A stretch of 64,000 nt of DNA from Nitrospira sp. (lineage in GTDB: Bacteria > Nitrospirota > Nitrospiria > Nitrospirales > Nitrospiraceae). The stretch lies in assembly GCA_030123625.1 (NCBI GenBank), contig CP126121.1, positions 3,636,179-3,700,178 of the forward strand. The letters are read 5' to 3'. Every line of letters starts with the position of its first letter. Within the stretch, counting starts at the first letter, position 1. A program made the translations under genes and the position numbers. Under the pieces are notes generated by a model. That model saw only the letters and a program-made list of their open reading frames with translations. It did no database searches and was not told the DNA's origin. This document shows, piece by piece, positions 42,750 to 53,267 of this stretch.

Positions 42750-43310
42750 ATGTCATATCGAGGATGCCGGAGTGTCGTTCCGCTCTGTTTAATCGTCGGT
42801 GTTTTAGCCGTCTGGCACTGGGACGCCGTCGGCGCCTATGCTGTCACCGTCTATTCCTACATTGACGATCAAGGGAACCCTGTCTTTACCGACTCGCCGG
42901 AGACGATTCCTGAAAAGTATCGCGCCAAGGTCAAGACTCACGAGCGCCCCGACTCGGTGAAAAAGCCGCCCTCAGTGGTGGGCGCGGTGCGCGATACGGT
43001 CAAAGAACAGGTGAAAGGTTTCAGGTTTCAGGTGCCGTCGGTTCAGGTCGACCTGAAGAATTCCGGCTGGACCCAGTCACCCATTCTGACCTATGCCGGC
43101 GTCGCGGCGATTGTTCTGCTGCTGATTATGTATTTGAGCAAAAACAGTCCCATGATCCGGTTGTTGGCCATGGGCCTGCTGATTGTCCTTGCGATCGGGA
43201 CTCCGGTGCTCATGTATACGAGCGATGGCGGTCCCATGGATACCATGAAGAAAAAAGCCGCTGCATCGGGACAAGGTCAACAAGAACGCCTTCAGCAAGT
43301 TCCGCAGTGA
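42750..43310 (+). CDS. DUF4124-domain membrane protein
   Basis: From the ATG at 42750 the product has 186 residues. After a signal-like helix, VYSYIDDQGNPVFTDSPETI and PEKYRAKVKTHERP form a DUF4124 domain (the YxWxDxxGxxxysDxPP type). Two further helices follow (ILTYAGVAAIVLLLIMYLSK, LLAMGLLIVLAIGTPVLMYT). The tail is Lys/Gln-rich. DUF4124 proteins act in the envelope without known chemistry. An upstream start is possible but gives a non-signal leader. Confidence 0.75.
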   Translation: MSYRGCRSVVPLCLIVGVLAVWHWDAVGAYAVTVYSYIDDQGNPVFTDSPETIPEKYRAKVKTHERPDSVKKPPSVVGAVRDTVKEQVKGFRFQVPSVQVDLKNSGWTQSPILTYAGVAAIVLLLIMYLSKNSPMIRLLAMGLLIVLAIGTPVLMYTSDGGPMDTMKKKAAASGQGQQERLQQVPQ

Positions 43311-43339
43311 GCCTCGGTTTCTCACCAGGAATTCTTCAA

Positions 43340-44128
43340 TCACTCTGAATATTTTGGAACTGGAACGGTCCCGGCGCGTGGCTTGGTAGGAGCAGGTTGC
43401 CGGTTGAATTGCTCAGAGTAGGGATTGGTCATTGGTTCATGGGTGTGCCGCTGCCTGAGGGTCACTAACTGCAGACTCTGCGTGCTGATTTCCACACGGT
43501 CTATCAAGGCTTCGGTCGTCAAGCGATCGGGAAGCCCTTGCATCGAGAATAGTTGGTAGCAGAGAGTCCAATCGACTTGGTCTTTTCTATTCTCTCTCAC
43601 GATGAAACGGGCATCGGACGAAGGAGGACCCTTGAACAGCAGCACCCAAATGTTGGAGCGAAAGGCGGGGGCGGCGGGATCAGTTGAAGGCCGAAACTCC
43701 GGAATCAAATCCGGCAGCCGACTGATCGGCACGGCGTGGGAAAATTCGATGTCCACCAGCCGTACGGTCATCAGTCGGCTTTCACGTTGATCATTGGGGT
43801 CAACCGTGTAGCTGAAGGAGTAGCGGACATCGATGCCCTCACGCTTGAAGGTGTACACATCTTCGCCGTTTTCAGGCGACACAAGTTTACTGAAGTACTT
43901 CGACCACTCGGCGATCGGATAATAGGTGAAGACACGCAGAGCGGATTTTCGGTCCCGCACGGCCTGCGGCATGCCGAGTTTTTCATGCAGCTCTTTCTGA
44001 GAAAGCCCTAGAAAGCCGTCTTCGAAATAGGATGCGGCAACGGTGAGACAGGGGCTGGTGAAAAATAAGGTAATGCAGAGAAGAGGAATCACTGTCGTGA
44101 TTCGTAAGAGGACCGAGGTTTGTCTCAT
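43340..44128 (-). CDS. Exported hypothetical protein
   Basis: This 262-residue protein has a signal peptide (LRITTVIPLLCITLFFTSPC). LGLSQKELHEKLGMPQAVRD recalls the SmpA-like motif, followed by FTYYPIAEWSKYFSKLVSPE and a beta-rich body. No enzyme motif is visible. It converges with the DUF4124 gene, leaving 29 bases between stops. Confidence 0.6.
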   Translation of the reverse strand: MRQTSVLLRITTVIPLLCITLFFTSPCLTVAASYFEDGFLGLSQKELHEKLGMPQAVRDRKSALRVFTYYPIAEWSKYFSKLVSPENGEDVYTFKREGIDVRYSFSYTVDPNDQRESRLMTVRLVDIEFSHAVPISRLPDLIPEFRPSTDPAAPAFRSNIWVLLFKGPPSSDARFIVRENRKDQVDWTLCYQLFSMQGLPDRLTTEALIDRVEISTQSLQLVTLRQRHTHEPMTNPYSEQFNRQPAPTKPRAGTVPVPKYSE

Positions 44129-44218
44129 GTGTCATCGTAGCCAGTCCTCGAATTTTCTGTCAAGAAAAGGGTCGCCTGCTTGCCCGGCCTGAAGGCCTTC
44201 CAGTATGATCGCGAAACG

Positions 44219-44340
44219 AGGATGTTGCAAAAGCCCTCCAGCGTCGTTCTCGCGTCGCTCAAGGCCTCAACGTACCAACCGCGTACGCCTCAGCCTTTCG
44301 CTCACTGCGGCCTTCCTGGAGGAGCTTTTTCACCATCCTC
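44219..44340. repeat. Inverted-repeat element, family C, copy 3
   Basis: The ends AGGATGTTGCAAAAGCCCTC and the complement of GGAGCTTTTTCACCATCCTC are inverted repeats. The interior (TCGTTCTCGCGTCGCTCA) matches the complement of the interior of copy 2, so this copy lies in the opposite orientation. It lies about 100 bases before metH. Confidence 0.75.
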
Positions 44341-44435
44341 TGAGATTCGCATTTTTCTTCGGGCTCATGAAGCTGGGAGTGTGATGCTGTCAAATAACAG
44401 TTTTGCAACAGCATATAGATATAGATAAGGTGATC

Positions 44436-47400
44436 ATGTCCATATCGCATGAGAGTTCCATTGCGGCGCTGTTGCATGAGCGCATCCTTATCCTTGACGG
44501 TGCTATGGGGACGATGATCCAGCAGCGAAAGCTGGATGAGGCGGCCTTTCGGGGAGAGCAGTTCAAGGATTGGTCGAAGGATCTCAAAGGGCATAACGAT
44601 CTGTTGAATGTCACGCAGCCGTCTCTCATCGAAGAGATTCATCGGCAGTATCTTGAAGCCGGTGCCGACATCATCGAGACCAACACGTTCAATTCGCAGG
44701 CGATTTCGCTTGCCGATTACAAGATGGAGACGCTGGGCTATGAACTGTCCAAAGCCGGGGCCGAATGTGCCAAGCGGGCGGTGGCGGTGGTACAGCGGGC
44801 CCGACCAGGACGGCAATGTTTTGTAGCCGGAGCGATTGGACCTACAACTAAGACTTCGTCGATTTCTACAGATGTCAACAGCCCCGCGACTCGCGGGACG
44901 ACCTATGACGAGTTGGTGAACGCCTACGGCGAGCAAGTTCGGGGGCTGCTCGACGGCGGCGTCGATCTTCTGCTCGTGGAAACGATATTCGACACGTTGA
45001 ATGCGAAGGCTGCATTTTTTGCGATCCAGCAGGCATTCGCGTCCGGCGCGCGCCGGGTCCCGATCATGGCTTCCGTGACGTTCATTCAAGCCGGCAGCAA
45101 TCGCGGTGTGACCGGGCAGACCGTCGAAGCGTTCTGGAATTCCATCTCCCATGTGCCGCTGTTGAGCGTTGGGATGAACTGCGCGCTCGGCCCAAAAGAA
45201 ATGCGCCCGCTGATCGAAGAATTGTCGCAGATCGCGCCGATCTACATCAGCGCCCATCCCAATGCCGGCCTGCCGAATCCCTTGTTGCCGACCGGGTTTC
45301 CTGAGACGCCGGAAACTTTGGCGCCTCAACTGCGCGAATGGGCGGAAAACGGGTGGTTGAACATCGTCGGCGGCTGCTGCGGCACGACACCGGCTCATAT
45401 CAAGCGCATTGCCGAGGCCGTGCGCGGGGTGAAACCGCATGCGCTCTCGAATGTCGAGCCATACACGAGATTGAGCGGTCTTGAAGCCGTCACCATTCGG
45501 CCCGATTCGAATTTCGTCAATATCGGCGAACGAACGAACGTGACCGGTTCGCCGGCCTTCGCAAAACTGATTCTGGCCGGTGATTATGAGGCGGCTCTAT
45601 CGGTGGCGCGGCAACAAGTGGAGGGCGGAGCCCAGATCGTCGATATCAATATGGATGAAGGCATGCTGGACTCCAAGGCTGCGATGGAGACGTTCCTTCG
45701 CCTCGTTGCGTCCGAGCCGGATATCTGCAAAGTGCCCATCATGGTCGACAGTTCCAAGTGGGAGGTGCTGGAGACCGGTCTAAAGAACATCCAGGGCAAG
45801 GCCGTCGTCAACAGTATCAGTCTGAAGGAAGGCGAGCAGAAATTTATCGACCAGGCGACACTCGTCCGGCGCTATGGGGCGGCGGTTGTTGTCATGGCCT
45901 TTGACGAGAAAGGTCAGGCCGACACTCTGGAACGAAAGAAAGAGATCTGTGCACGCTCATACAAGATTCTCACCGAGCAAGTCGGTTTTCCTCCGCAAGA
46001 CATCATCTTTGATCCCAACATCCTGACTGTCGCAACGGGGATCGAGGAGCACAACAACTACGCCGTGAGTTTCATCGAAGCGGCGCGCTGGATCAAACAG
46101 AACCTTCCGGGTGCAAAGGTCAGCGGAGGCATCAGCAATATTTCTTTTTCATTCCGGGGTAACAACGTGGTTCGGGAAGCGATGCATGCGGCCTTCTTGT
46201 ATCATGCTATCAAGGCCGGTCTCGACATGGGCATTGTGAATGCAGGGCAGTTGGCAGTGTACGAGGAAGTCCCCAAAGATTTGCTCGAACTTGTCGAGGA
46301 TGTGTTGCTCAACCGACGGCCGGATGCCACCGAACGTCTGGTGAATTTTGCCGAAACAGTAAAGGCAAAAGGGAAAGCGGTCTCGAAGGACGATGAGTGG
46401 CGTAATGGGACGGTTGAGGAACGGTTATCTCATGCGCTCATCAAGGGTATCACGGACTATATCGACCAAGATACGGAGGAGGCGCGTCGGAAGTATTCCA
46501 AGCCTTTGGACGTGATCGAAGGACCGTTGATGGCCGGTATGAACGTCGTCGGTGACCTGTTCGGCTCAGGCAAAATGTTCCTGCCTCAGGTCGTCAAGAG
46601 CGCCCGCGTGATGAAGAAGGCTGTGGCTTATCTCATGCCCTTTATGGAAGAAGAGAAGAAGCGGTCCGGCAATTTCCAGGCGCAGGGGAAGGTTTTGCTC
46701 GCAACCGTCAAAGGTGATGTCCACGACATCGGGAAAAACATCGTCGGTGTCGTGCTCGGCTGCAATAACTATGAAGTCATTGATCTTGGCGTGATGGTGC
46801 CCTGTGAGAAGATTCTCGCCGCTGCGCGGGAGAACAAACCCGACATCATCGGCTTGAGCGGGCTTATCACTCCGTCGCTTGACGAAATGGTTCATGTGGC
46901 GAAGGAAATGACACGCGAGGGGTTCGATCTGCCTCTCTTGATCGGAGGTGCCACGACCAGCAAGGCTCACACGGCGGTCAAGATCGCACCCTCCTACCAG
47001 CCAGGCGTGGTCCATGTATTGGACGCCTCACGTGCAGTAGGCGTCGTGGGAAGTTTGGTCAGCCAAACGCAGAGGCAGGACTTTGTCAAGCAAGTGCGGG
47101 ACGACTATGAGCGTGTGAGACAATCGCATCACGATCGCGGCGCGAAGCCGCTTATCTCGATCGCCGGCGCGCGCGCCAATCGATTCATGCCGGACTGGGA
47201 GAAGGTTGATATTCCCACGCCGGCGACATTAGGCGTTCGGACGATTCCTGATCAATCATTGGTCGAACTGATTCCTTATATCGACTGGTCACCCTTCTTT
47301 CATACATGGGAATTAAGAGGGCGTTATCCGACGATTTTCGAGGATCCAACCGTTGGGCCAAAAGCCAAGGAACTGTATGACGATGCGCGACGCCTCCTCG

Positions 47401-48131
47401 ATGAAATTGTTCAGAAGGGGCGACTCAAGGCCAAGGGCGTCTATGGATTTTTCCCGGCAGCAAGCCATGGGGATGATATCGAGATCTATCAGGATGTATC
47501 TCGGGAAACGGTACTCATGACGATTCATTATCTTCGCCAGCAATCGGAGAAGCCGCCGGACCAGCCCAATCTTTCGCTGGCCGATTATGTTGCGCCGAGA
47601 GAATCAGGTCGGCAGGATTACATCGGGGCGTTCGCCGTCACAGCCGGTATCGGGTCGGATGAGCTCTGCAAGCAGTTTGATAAAGACCATGACGACTATA
47701 ATTCGATCATGGCCAAGGCCCTTGCCGACCGGCTGGCCGAAGCCTTCGCCGAGTTTCTCCATAAAAAGGTCAGAGAGGAATGGGGATACGGCAAGAATGA
47801 ACGGCTCACGAATGACGATCTGATCCGTGAACGATACCGTGGGATCCGCCCTGCGCCGGGCTATCCCGCTTGCCCGGACCACACGGAGAAAAAGCTGCTG
47901 TTTGATCTCTTGCAAGTTGAGAACAATACCGGCATCACATTGACGGAAAGCTTTGCCATGTTGCCGGCTGCGGCCGTGAGTGGATTCTATTTCGCCCATC
48001 CGGATGCCAAGTACTTTGCCGTCGGCAAAATCGGCAAAGACCAAGTGGAAGATTACGCTCGACGCAAGGGGATGGATCTACGAACGATCGAACGTTGGCT
48101 CTCACCGAATCTCAACTACGAAGTTGAATAG
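44436..48131 (+). CDS. metH: Cobalamin-dependent methionine synthase
   Basis: From the ATG at 44436 the protein has 1231 residues, full length. The homocysteine domain (1-330) has [24 protein letters not shown] and [11 protein letters not shown] with its zinc Cys residues. The pterin domain (about 340-640) includes [13 protein letters not shown]. The cap and cobalamin domain carries [20 protein letters not shown], with the cobalt-ligand His near residue 760. The activation domain follows ([19 protein letters not shown]). It transfers methyl from methyl-tetrahydrofolate to homocysteine. I find no cobalamin riboswitch in the 95 bases between the repeat and the start. Confidence 0.97.
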   Translation: MSISHESSIAALLHERILILDGAMGTMIQQRKLDEAAFRGEQFKDWSKDLKGHNDLLNVTQPSLIEEIHRQYLEAGADIIETNTFNSQAISLADYKMETLGYELSKAGAECAKRAVAVVQRARPGRQCFVAGAIGPTTKTSSISTDVNSPATRGTTYDELVNAYGEQVRGLLDGGVDLLLVETIFDTLNAKAAFFAIQQAFASGARRVPIMASVTFIQAGSNRGVTGQTVEAFWNSISHVPLLSVGMNCALGPKEMRPLIEELSQIAPIYISAHPNAGLPNPLLPTGFPETPETLAPQLREWAENGWLNIVGGCCGTTPAHIKRIAEAVRGVKPHALSNVEPYTRLSGLEAVTIRPDSNFVNIGERTNVTGSPAFAKLILAGDYEAALSVARQQVEGGAQIVDINMDEGMLDSKAAMETFLRLVASEPDICKVPIMVDSSKWEVLETGLKNIQGKAVVNSISLKEGEQKFIDQATLVRRYGAAVVVMAFDEKGQADTLERKKEICARSYKILTEQVGFPPQDIIFDPNILTVATGIEEHNNYAVSFIEAARWIKQNLPGAKVSGGISNISFSFRGNNVVREAMHAAFLYHAIKAGLDMGIVNAGQLAVYEEVPKDLLELVEDVLLNRRPDATERLVNFAETVKAKGKAVSKDDEWRNGTVEERLSHALIKGITDYIDQDTEEARRKYSKPLDVIEGPLMAGMNVVGDLFGSGKMFLPQVVKSARVMKKAVAYLMPFMEEEKKRSGNFQAQGKVLLATVKGDVHDIGKNIVGVVLGCNNYEVIDLGVMVPCEKILAAARENKPDIIGLSGLITPSLDEMVHVAKEMTREGFDLPLLIGGATTSKAHTAVKIAPSYQPGVVHVLDASRAVGVVGSLVSQTQRQDFVKQVRDDYERVRQSHHDRGAKPLISIAGARANRFMPDWEKVDIPTPATLGVRTIPDQSLVELIPYIDWSPFFHTWELRGRYPTIFEDPTVGPKAKELYDDARRLLDEIVQKGRLKAKGVYGFFPAASHGDDIEIYQDVSRETVLMTIHYLRQQSEKPPDQPNLSLADYVAPRESGRQDYIGAFAVTAGIGSDELCKQFDKDHDDYNSIMAKALADRLAEAFAEFLHKKVREEWGYGKNERLTNDDLIRERYRGIRPAPGYPACPDHTEKKLLFDLLQVENNTGITLTESFAMLPAAAVSGFYFAHPDAKYFAVGKIGKDQVEDYARRKGMDLRTIERWLSPNLNYEVE

Positions 48132-48329
48132 TATCGCCGAGTACGTACATCCGCCGAAACGACGAGTCTGCGGCATGACCCGATCCCGGACGGGAAGTTT
48201 GTGGTAATTGGAAATACGCTGTCGGGCACGATTACAATTATCGATACCAAGACCAAGCAGTATTGCGCGATCCCAAGAATCGGAATGCCGGCCTCTTGTC
48301 GGATTTTAACGACGATCTTGAGGAAGTAT

Positions 48330-48833
48330 TTAGATCGCCGTCAACAGGCCGTCCCCGAATTCCGTCATCTTGCTGCGCAAAGCATCCACAAGTCGTCTGT
48401 ACCGTTCCTCGGCCCAAGCATTGAACGATTCGGCGTCCGAGAACACGAGGTCCCATGCCTTGGCTGCATCCAGCATCAAGAGCTGCTGAGGTGTGTTGTG
48501 TCCCGGAAACAAGACGACAAGGATGGCGGAGTGACCGGTGAGGCTGATGTCGGTGAAAATATGCAGCATGGAGCCGGAGGGAAGCAGGATTTCCCTCGAA
48601 GCGGCTTCGACGAGCGGTTGGTAGAGACGATGCAGGAATTGCGCGGTGACCTCGTGCGGATTGACAGGTGTGAGAAGGCGAGGGTTTGGTTTTCCTCCGA
48701 ATAAGTTCTCTGTCAGGTAGGTGGCCGCTTCCCATGTCGGCATGGCGCCTGAGGCAACTAAGGATTCGCAAAGGTAGGCAATCCAGTTTCGGTTCCGAGG
48801 ACGTTTGCGAACCGCCGTCGATCTTTTCGCCAT
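48330..48833 (-). CDS. Hypothetical protein
   Basis: From the ATG at 48833 the product has 167 residues (NWIAYLCESLVASGAMPTWE, LTPVNPHEVTAQFLHRLYQP, ILLPSGSMLHIFTDISLTGH). It has a basic N-terminus and no signal peptide. I recognise no family. Two hundred bases separate it from the convergent metH stop, without other features. Confidence 0.5.
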   Translation of the reverse strand: MAKRSTAVRKRPRNRNWIAYLCESLVASGAMPTWEAATYLTENLFGGKPNPRLLTPVNPHEVTAQFLHRLYQPLVEAASREILLPSGSMLHIFTDISLTGHSAILVVLFPGHNTPQQLLMLDAAKAWDLVFSDAESFNAWAEERYRRLVDALRSKMTEFGDGLLTAI

Positions 48834-48975
48834 ACTCGGCAATCCCTTTTTATGGCCTGGTGATTGGAAACGAGTCAGGCTGTTCCGGCAGGCGAAAAAA
48901 GTATATCGGTGGCACCACAGTCGGTCAACGAATTGCCGACAATCGGGCAATGCACGGTTCAACGGAGCAGAGAGT

Positions 48976-50118
48976 TTACGCTTCTCGAAAGGTCGCGGAG
49001 TTCACACGGTCTGCGTATTGATCGTGGATGCGTGCCACTTCATCTGTCGATGCGACGAAGATATCCAGCAGCTCCGGATCGAAGTGTTCGCTACGATGTT
49101 TGAGCATGAGTTCAATCGCATGGCTGAGTTCGAAGGCCGGCTTGTAGACCCGTTGAGTCGTGAGTGCGTCAAACGCGTCGGCAATCGCGGCAATGCGGCC
49201 TTCGATAGGAATAGCCTCGCCTTGTAATCCGCGGGGATACCCGGTGCCGTCGAAGCGCTCGTGGTGGGTGTAGGCGATCACGGCTGCGACTTTCAGCAGC
49301 TCTGCATCCGACCCGCTGAGGATCTTGTATCCGATTTCGGCGTGCTGCGCGATGACCCCGAATTCCTCTTGTGTGAACTTGCCGGGTTTCAGCAGCACAT
49401 GATCAGGGGTGCCGATCTTGCCGATGTCATGCATGGGGCTGGCTGTGCGGATCAAGTCGCATCGTTCCGGGGACAGCCCGGCCTTGCGCGCGAGCAACTC
49501 ACAGTAATGGCTCATGCGTTGAATATGTCGGGCGGTCGCATGATCGCGGAATTCCGCGGCAATGGCAAGCCGTTGAATGGTTTCCTCGCGCGACAGGCGC
49601 AGCTCTTTTTCAGTGCGTTCCAGCCAATCCAACGCCTGCTGTAACGCGAGCGTTCTTGTTCGGACGATGTCCTCCAGGTTCTCACGATGGAGGCGATTTT
49701 CCATCTCAAGGCGTCGGCGACGGAGGGCATTGGCGACATTGATGAGCACTTCATTGGATTCGAACGGCTTGACGATGTAGCCGAATGCACCGACCTCCAA
49801 GGCCGCATTGGCGAGGACCGAGCTGTCGAGGCCTGTGACCATAATCGCCGCCGTGTGTGTGTGTTCCTTGAGAATGTGCCGCACGAGATCCATGCCGGAT
49901 TCTCCGGGCATGTTGACGTCGCAGAGCATCAATGCAATGGGCTGGTCGTTCAGCTTTTGCCGGGCCTCGCGAGCATCTGCGGCGCATTCGACCGGATATC
50001 CATGGGATTGAAGCAGGTAGGCGAGAAGGCGCCTGATCGGTTCCTCGTCATCGACCACCAGAATATTGCGATTATCGAGCAGAGCCTGATGAGTGGTCTG
50101 GTTCAGCAGTATCGCCAT
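48976..50118 (-). CDS. HD-GYP response regulator (RpfG type)
   Basis: This 380-residue protein has an N-terminal receiver (residues 18-130; phospho-acceptor Asp67 in LCDVNMPGE), a coiled helical linker (140-180) and an HD-GYP phosphodiesterase domain. The HD motif is HDIGK and the GYP motif is HHERFDGTGYP. Such proteins hydrolyse cyclic di-GMP when phosphorylated. No histidine kinase is adjacent, so the input is an orphan pathway. All catalytic metal ligands that I can recognise are kept. Confidence 0.93.
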   Translation of the reverse strand: MAILLNQTTHQALLDNRNILVVDDEEPIRRLLAYLLQSHGYPVECAADAREARQKLNDQPIALMLCDVNMPGESGMDLVRHILKEHTHTAAIMVTGLDSSVLANAALEVGAFGYIVKPFESNEVLINVANALRRRRLEMENRLHRENLEDIVRTRTLALQQALDWLERTEKELRLSREETIQRLAIAAEFRDHATARHIQRMSHYCELLARKAGLSPERCDLIRTASPMHDIGKIGTPDHVLLKPGKFTQEEFGVIAQHAEIGYKILSGSDAELLKVAAVIAYTHHERFDGTGYPRGLQGEAIPIEGRIAAIADAFDALTTQRVYKPAFELSHAIELMLKHRSEHFDPELLDIFVASTDEVARIHDQYADRVNSATFREA

Positions 50119-50574
50119 GAGTCGGAATGTATTCGGATCGTCGATGCCGGGTTTGTTTCGTTGCTTCCTTATCGGCTCATTGGCGTCCGACCTGAAGCTG
50201 TAGGAATGGCGCAGAAGTCTGCACTTTTTGTGCCAATTGGTGTTGCCTTGACGCCGTCATTTTCATATCGTCCTTTTTGATGATCTCAAGAGATCAAGGA
50301 TGGAATTTCCGCATCTGAAGAGGTTTTGGAAGATAGCTTGTCATAAGCTCTTACTGAGTCTCTACTCCGATGGAGGCCTATACCGTCAAAAGATTGTACA
50401 GAATTAGTCAAACTTGAGTTACTGCTTTTGTACAAATGAGGATGAGATGAGTGGAAGGGGAGGAACGACGCATCGATTCGCCGACGATGATCGGACGGAC
50501 TGGATAGTTGGTTTGCGCTTTCTGAAGGCCTTCACTATAATTTGAACCTCACTTTTGAGGAAGGGGGCGTAAGA
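50119..50574. other. Intergenic region before rph
   Basis: About 455 bases lie between the divergent HD-GYP gene and rph. The left 150 bases are the HD-GYP upstream region. The right part contains AT-rich stretches (GTCAAAAGATTGTACAGAATTA) suitable for a promoter. I see no gene or strong hairpin. Confidence 0.35.
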
Positions 50575-51318
50575 ATGAGCGGAATTTCCGGATTGGTTCG
50601 TTTCGATGGGCGTCGTAGAGATCAGGTCCGCCCCGTAAAAGTGACACGTAACTTTATCAAGCATGCCGAAGGCGCGGTGTTGATTGAAATGGGAGACACG
50701 AAGGTCATTTGTACGGCCTCCGTTGAGGAAAAGGTGCCGCCCTTTCTCAAAGGCAAGGGGACCGGATGGGTCACGGCGGAATATGCGATGTTGCCGCGTG
50801 CGACCCATGAGCGATCGCCGCGTGAGGCGGTCAAGGGAAAGCAAGGCGGCCGAACCTTGGAGATCCAACGTCTCGTCGGACGTGCGCTGCGTTCCGTGAC
50901 CGACATGTCTCAACTCGGAGAGCGGTCCATTTGGATCGACTGTGATGTGATCCAAGCGGATGGCGGCACCAGAACCGCTTCAATCACCGGTGCCTTTATC
51001 GCCTTGGCCGATGCCTGTGCCGTGCTGAAAAAAAGGGATCTGTTGAAGAAGATTCCCCTGACCGATTACCTTGCCGCGATCAGCGTCGGAAAAGTCGGTG
51101 GAGAAGTGATGGTGGATCTCGCTTATACCGAGGATTCAATGGCGGAAGTGGATATGAATGTCGTGATGACCGGCCGCGGCCGGTATGTCGAGGTTCAGGG
51201 TACGGCGGAACGTACGCCGTTCGCGAAGCAAGATATGGACGAGTTCCTGAATCTTGGTTGGCAGGCTATCCAACGATTGACCGCTATTCAGAAAGAGCTG
51301 ATCGGTGCGCTCGACTAA
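50575..51318 (+). CDS. rph: RNase PH
   Basis: This 247-residue phosphorolytic 3'-5' exoribonuclease trims tRNA 3' ends. The ATG at 50575 has GAGGAAGGGGG upstream. [56 protein letters not shown] and [20 protein letters not shown] are the hallmark segments; the last binds phosphate and catalyses. The C-terminus is normal. A tRNA-Pro gene lies 930 bases downstream, and rdgB follows immediately after a MITE-like element. The usual rph-rdgB operon order is kept. Confidence 0.96.
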   Translation: MSGISGLVRFDGRRRDQVRPVKVTRNFIKHAEGAVLIEMGDTKVICTASVEEKVPPFLKGKGTGWVTAEYAMLPRATHERSPREAVKGKQGGRTLEIQRLVGRALRSVTDMSQLGERSIWIDCDVIQADGGTRTASITGAFIALADACAVLKKRDLLKKIPLTDYLAAISVGKVGGEVMVDLAYTEDSMAEVDMNVVMTGRGRYVEVQGTAERTPFAKQDMDEFLNLGWQAIQRLTAIQKELIGALD

Positions 51319-51507
51319 CCCGCATTATTCATGAGCGTTTCTACTGCAATCGCGAATTCGCTGCTGCGACAAGCCTTCGGCGGGCAGGCTCGCCCCTCGC
51401 AACCTCGACATACTGTTTCAAGTATGCCTCGGTTCCTCGGGACTCCGCGTGCCCGTCTCGCCATGCGACTGCGCGATTTCGCCACGAACTGTCATGAATA
51501 ATGCGGG
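51319..51507. mobile_element. MITE-like element filling the rph-rdgB gap
   Basis: A 189-base segment is bounded by perfect 16-base inverted repeats CCCGCATTATTCATGA (51319-51334) and TCATGAATAATGCGGG (51492-51507). It starts directly after the rph stop and its right end overlaps the first codons of rdgB (ATG at 51501). The interior is without a gene and includes a hairpin-rich GC stretch. No target-site duplication is evident. A non-autonomous transposable element is the simplest reading. Confidence 0.75.
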
Positions 51508-52124
51508 CTATGAGACCGATTGACGAACTCCTCCTCGCAACCAGAAATTCGGACAAAGCCAGGGAGCTCGCCGTTCTTCTGGGAGATCTTGGAATCCGCA
51601 TCCGTACTTTGGCCGAGTTCCCCGCCGCCCCGGAAGTCGAAGAAGACGGCATAACGTGTGAAGCCAACGCGCGAAAAAAGGCCATAGAGATCGCCTCTGC
51701 GACAGGGATTCCGTCGGTCGCAGATGATACAGGACTCGAAGTTGATGCGTTGGGCGGAAGGCCGGGCGTATTTGCGGCCCGATATGCGGGGGAAAGTGCG
51801 ACCTACGAAGACAATTGTCGGAAGCTGCTCAAGGAGCTAGCCGGCGTGCCGTCGGAACGGAGGACTGCACGATTCGTGACGGCCGCCGCCTTGGCGATGC
51901 CTGGAGGATACACTCACGTGACGACGGGAGCGCTCGTCGGTGTCATCGCTGAAGAGTGCTCAGGTTCCCACGGGTTTGGTTATGACCCGGTGTTCTTCGT
52001 CCCGGAACTCGGTCGTACGTTGGCCGAGTTGACGGCTGAAGAAAAAAACCGTATCAGTCATCGAGCCAAGGCCTTCCGATCCATGGCCGACATTCTTCGG
52101 ACGCTTGCCGCTGGAAAACTTTGA
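51501..52124 (+). CDS. rdgB: dITP/XTP pyrophosphatase
   Basis: This 207-residue Ham1-type enzyme removes non-canonical purine nucleotides (ITP, XTP). LLLATRNSDKARELAVLL, SVADDTGLEVDALGGRPGVF and SHGFGYDPVFFVPELGRTLA are its signatures, complete and in order. The ATG at 51501 lies inside the terminal repeat of the MITE-like element; the next in-frame ATG is at 51510. No good ribosome-binding site lies upstream, so translation may depend on the element or on coupling from rph. Confidence 0.95.
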   Translation: MRAMRPIDELLLATRNSDKARELAVLLGDLGIRIRTLAEFPAAPEVEEDGITCEANARKKAIEIASATGIPSVADDTGLEVDALGGRPGVFAARYAGESATYEDNCRKLLKELAGVPSERRTARFVTAAALAMPGGYTHVTTGALVGVIAEECSGSHGFGYDPVFFVPELGRTLAELTAEEKNRISHRAKAFRSMADILRTLAAGKL

Positions 52125-52247
52125 GCCGTGTGGTGCCGACCCATTGTCCAAGTCAGACATTGCCTGGACACGAATTGGAACATTCTTGTATAAATGGTTT
52201 GCAGACCGTGGTGTGGTCTCACTCAGAATGCGAAGGTGACGAGCCGT

Positions 52248-52745
<498 letters not shown>

Positions 52746-52800
52746 CCTTTCATTTAACAGAATGCTGAAACAGTCTGCGTTCATAGGTCTGATGCAGAGT

Positions 52801-52890
52801 TCACGCCTTGCGCATGAACATCGCCAACATCAGCACGGCAAAAAATATCGCACCTGAAATCGTCAACATAGCTATCTCATCGCTCATCAT
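52801..52890 (-). CDS. Membrane microprotein 1 (29 residues)
   Basis: This tiny protein reads MMSDEIAMLTISGAIFFAVL then MLAMFMRKA. It is one hydrophobic helix with an acidic N-terminal patch and a basic C-terminus, suggesting the N-terminus is outside and the C-terminus in the cytoplasm. The ATG pair at 52890/52887 is preceded by AAAGGACGGGTACCAAT, almost the same as in front of microprotein 3. The shared pattern SD-x-x-MLTIS-x-AI...MLAM-x-x-R in microproteins 1 and 3 makes chance unlikely. A longer upstream frame (from 53013) also encodes this sequence but its N-terminal part overlaps the leader. Confidence 0.7.
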   Translation of the reverse strand: MMSDEIAMLTISGAIFFAVLMLAMFMRKA

Positions 52891-52993
52891 ATTGGTACCC
52901 GTCCTTTCTGTTCCTCCGTTGAAGTGTGAGCTGCCTCCCGCCCGCGGATCTACATAGTGGATCCTCCGGTCTCTGGGAATGAGAAGTACGACA

Positions 52994-53007
52994 GCCTTTT
53001 TCACGCC
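52994..53007 (-). promoter_or_regulatory. Paralogous sigma-54-like promoter before microprotein 1
   Basis: Read on the - strand GGCGTGAAAAAGGC has the GG-N10-GC spacing; the -12 element is weaker (GGC instead of TGC). The sequence around it aligns with the other promoter, including GTACTT and the CCGGAGGATCC motif 25 bases downstream (52959-52969). Confidence 0.45.
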
Positions 53008-53029
53008 GAACATTTCTCACGTCGGCGCA

Positions 53030-53140
53030 TTACCGACTCATGTGGAGCCCTACGGCAGTGAAGAGCATGGCCAACATCATGATTACGATGTATATGACGA
53101 TCCAGATCGCCAGTAGTGTTAGTTCTCCCCTCATACCCAT
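53030..53140 (-). CDS. Membrane microprotein 2 (36 residues)
   Basis: The product is MGMRGELTLLAIWIVIYIVI then MMLAMLFTAVGLHMSR. It is a single transmembrane helix with the same MLAM core as the other two but a different N-terminus and a longer C-terminus. AAAGGAAGGAGAC before the ATG at 53140 is a strong ribosome-binding site. It lies 40 bases after microprotein 3 on the same strand and is probably on the same message. The function is unknown. Confidence 0.7.
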   Translation of the reverse strand: MGMRGELTLLAIWIVIYIVIMMLAMLFTAVGLHMSR

Positions 53141-53180
53141 GTCTCCTTCCTTTCTGCATCAAAACCGTAGGGTGCACGTT

Positions 53181-53267
53181 TCATGTGTCGCGCAAGAGCA
53201 TCGCCAACATGATAATGGCAATGTTTATCGCGACTGAGATCGTCAACATTGTCAGATCACTCATCAT
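53181..53267 (-). CDS. Membrane microprotein 3 (28 residues)
   Basis: The product is MMSDLTMLTISVAINIAIIM then LAMLLRDT. It aligns without gaps to microprotein 1 over its length. The ribosome-binding site is AAAGGAAGGGTACGAAT before a double ATG. A 135-base leader with a GG-N10-GC promoter-like motif lies upstream. It is the first of the microprotein genes after the sigma-54 activator operon on the same strand. The function is unknown. Confidence 0.7.
   Translation of the reverse strand: MMSDLTMLTISVAINIAIIMLAMLLRDT

Noticed and set aside
44341-44435. Possible cobalamin riboswitch before metH
   Set aside because: No B12-box-like sequence or conserved arms are visible in the short leader.
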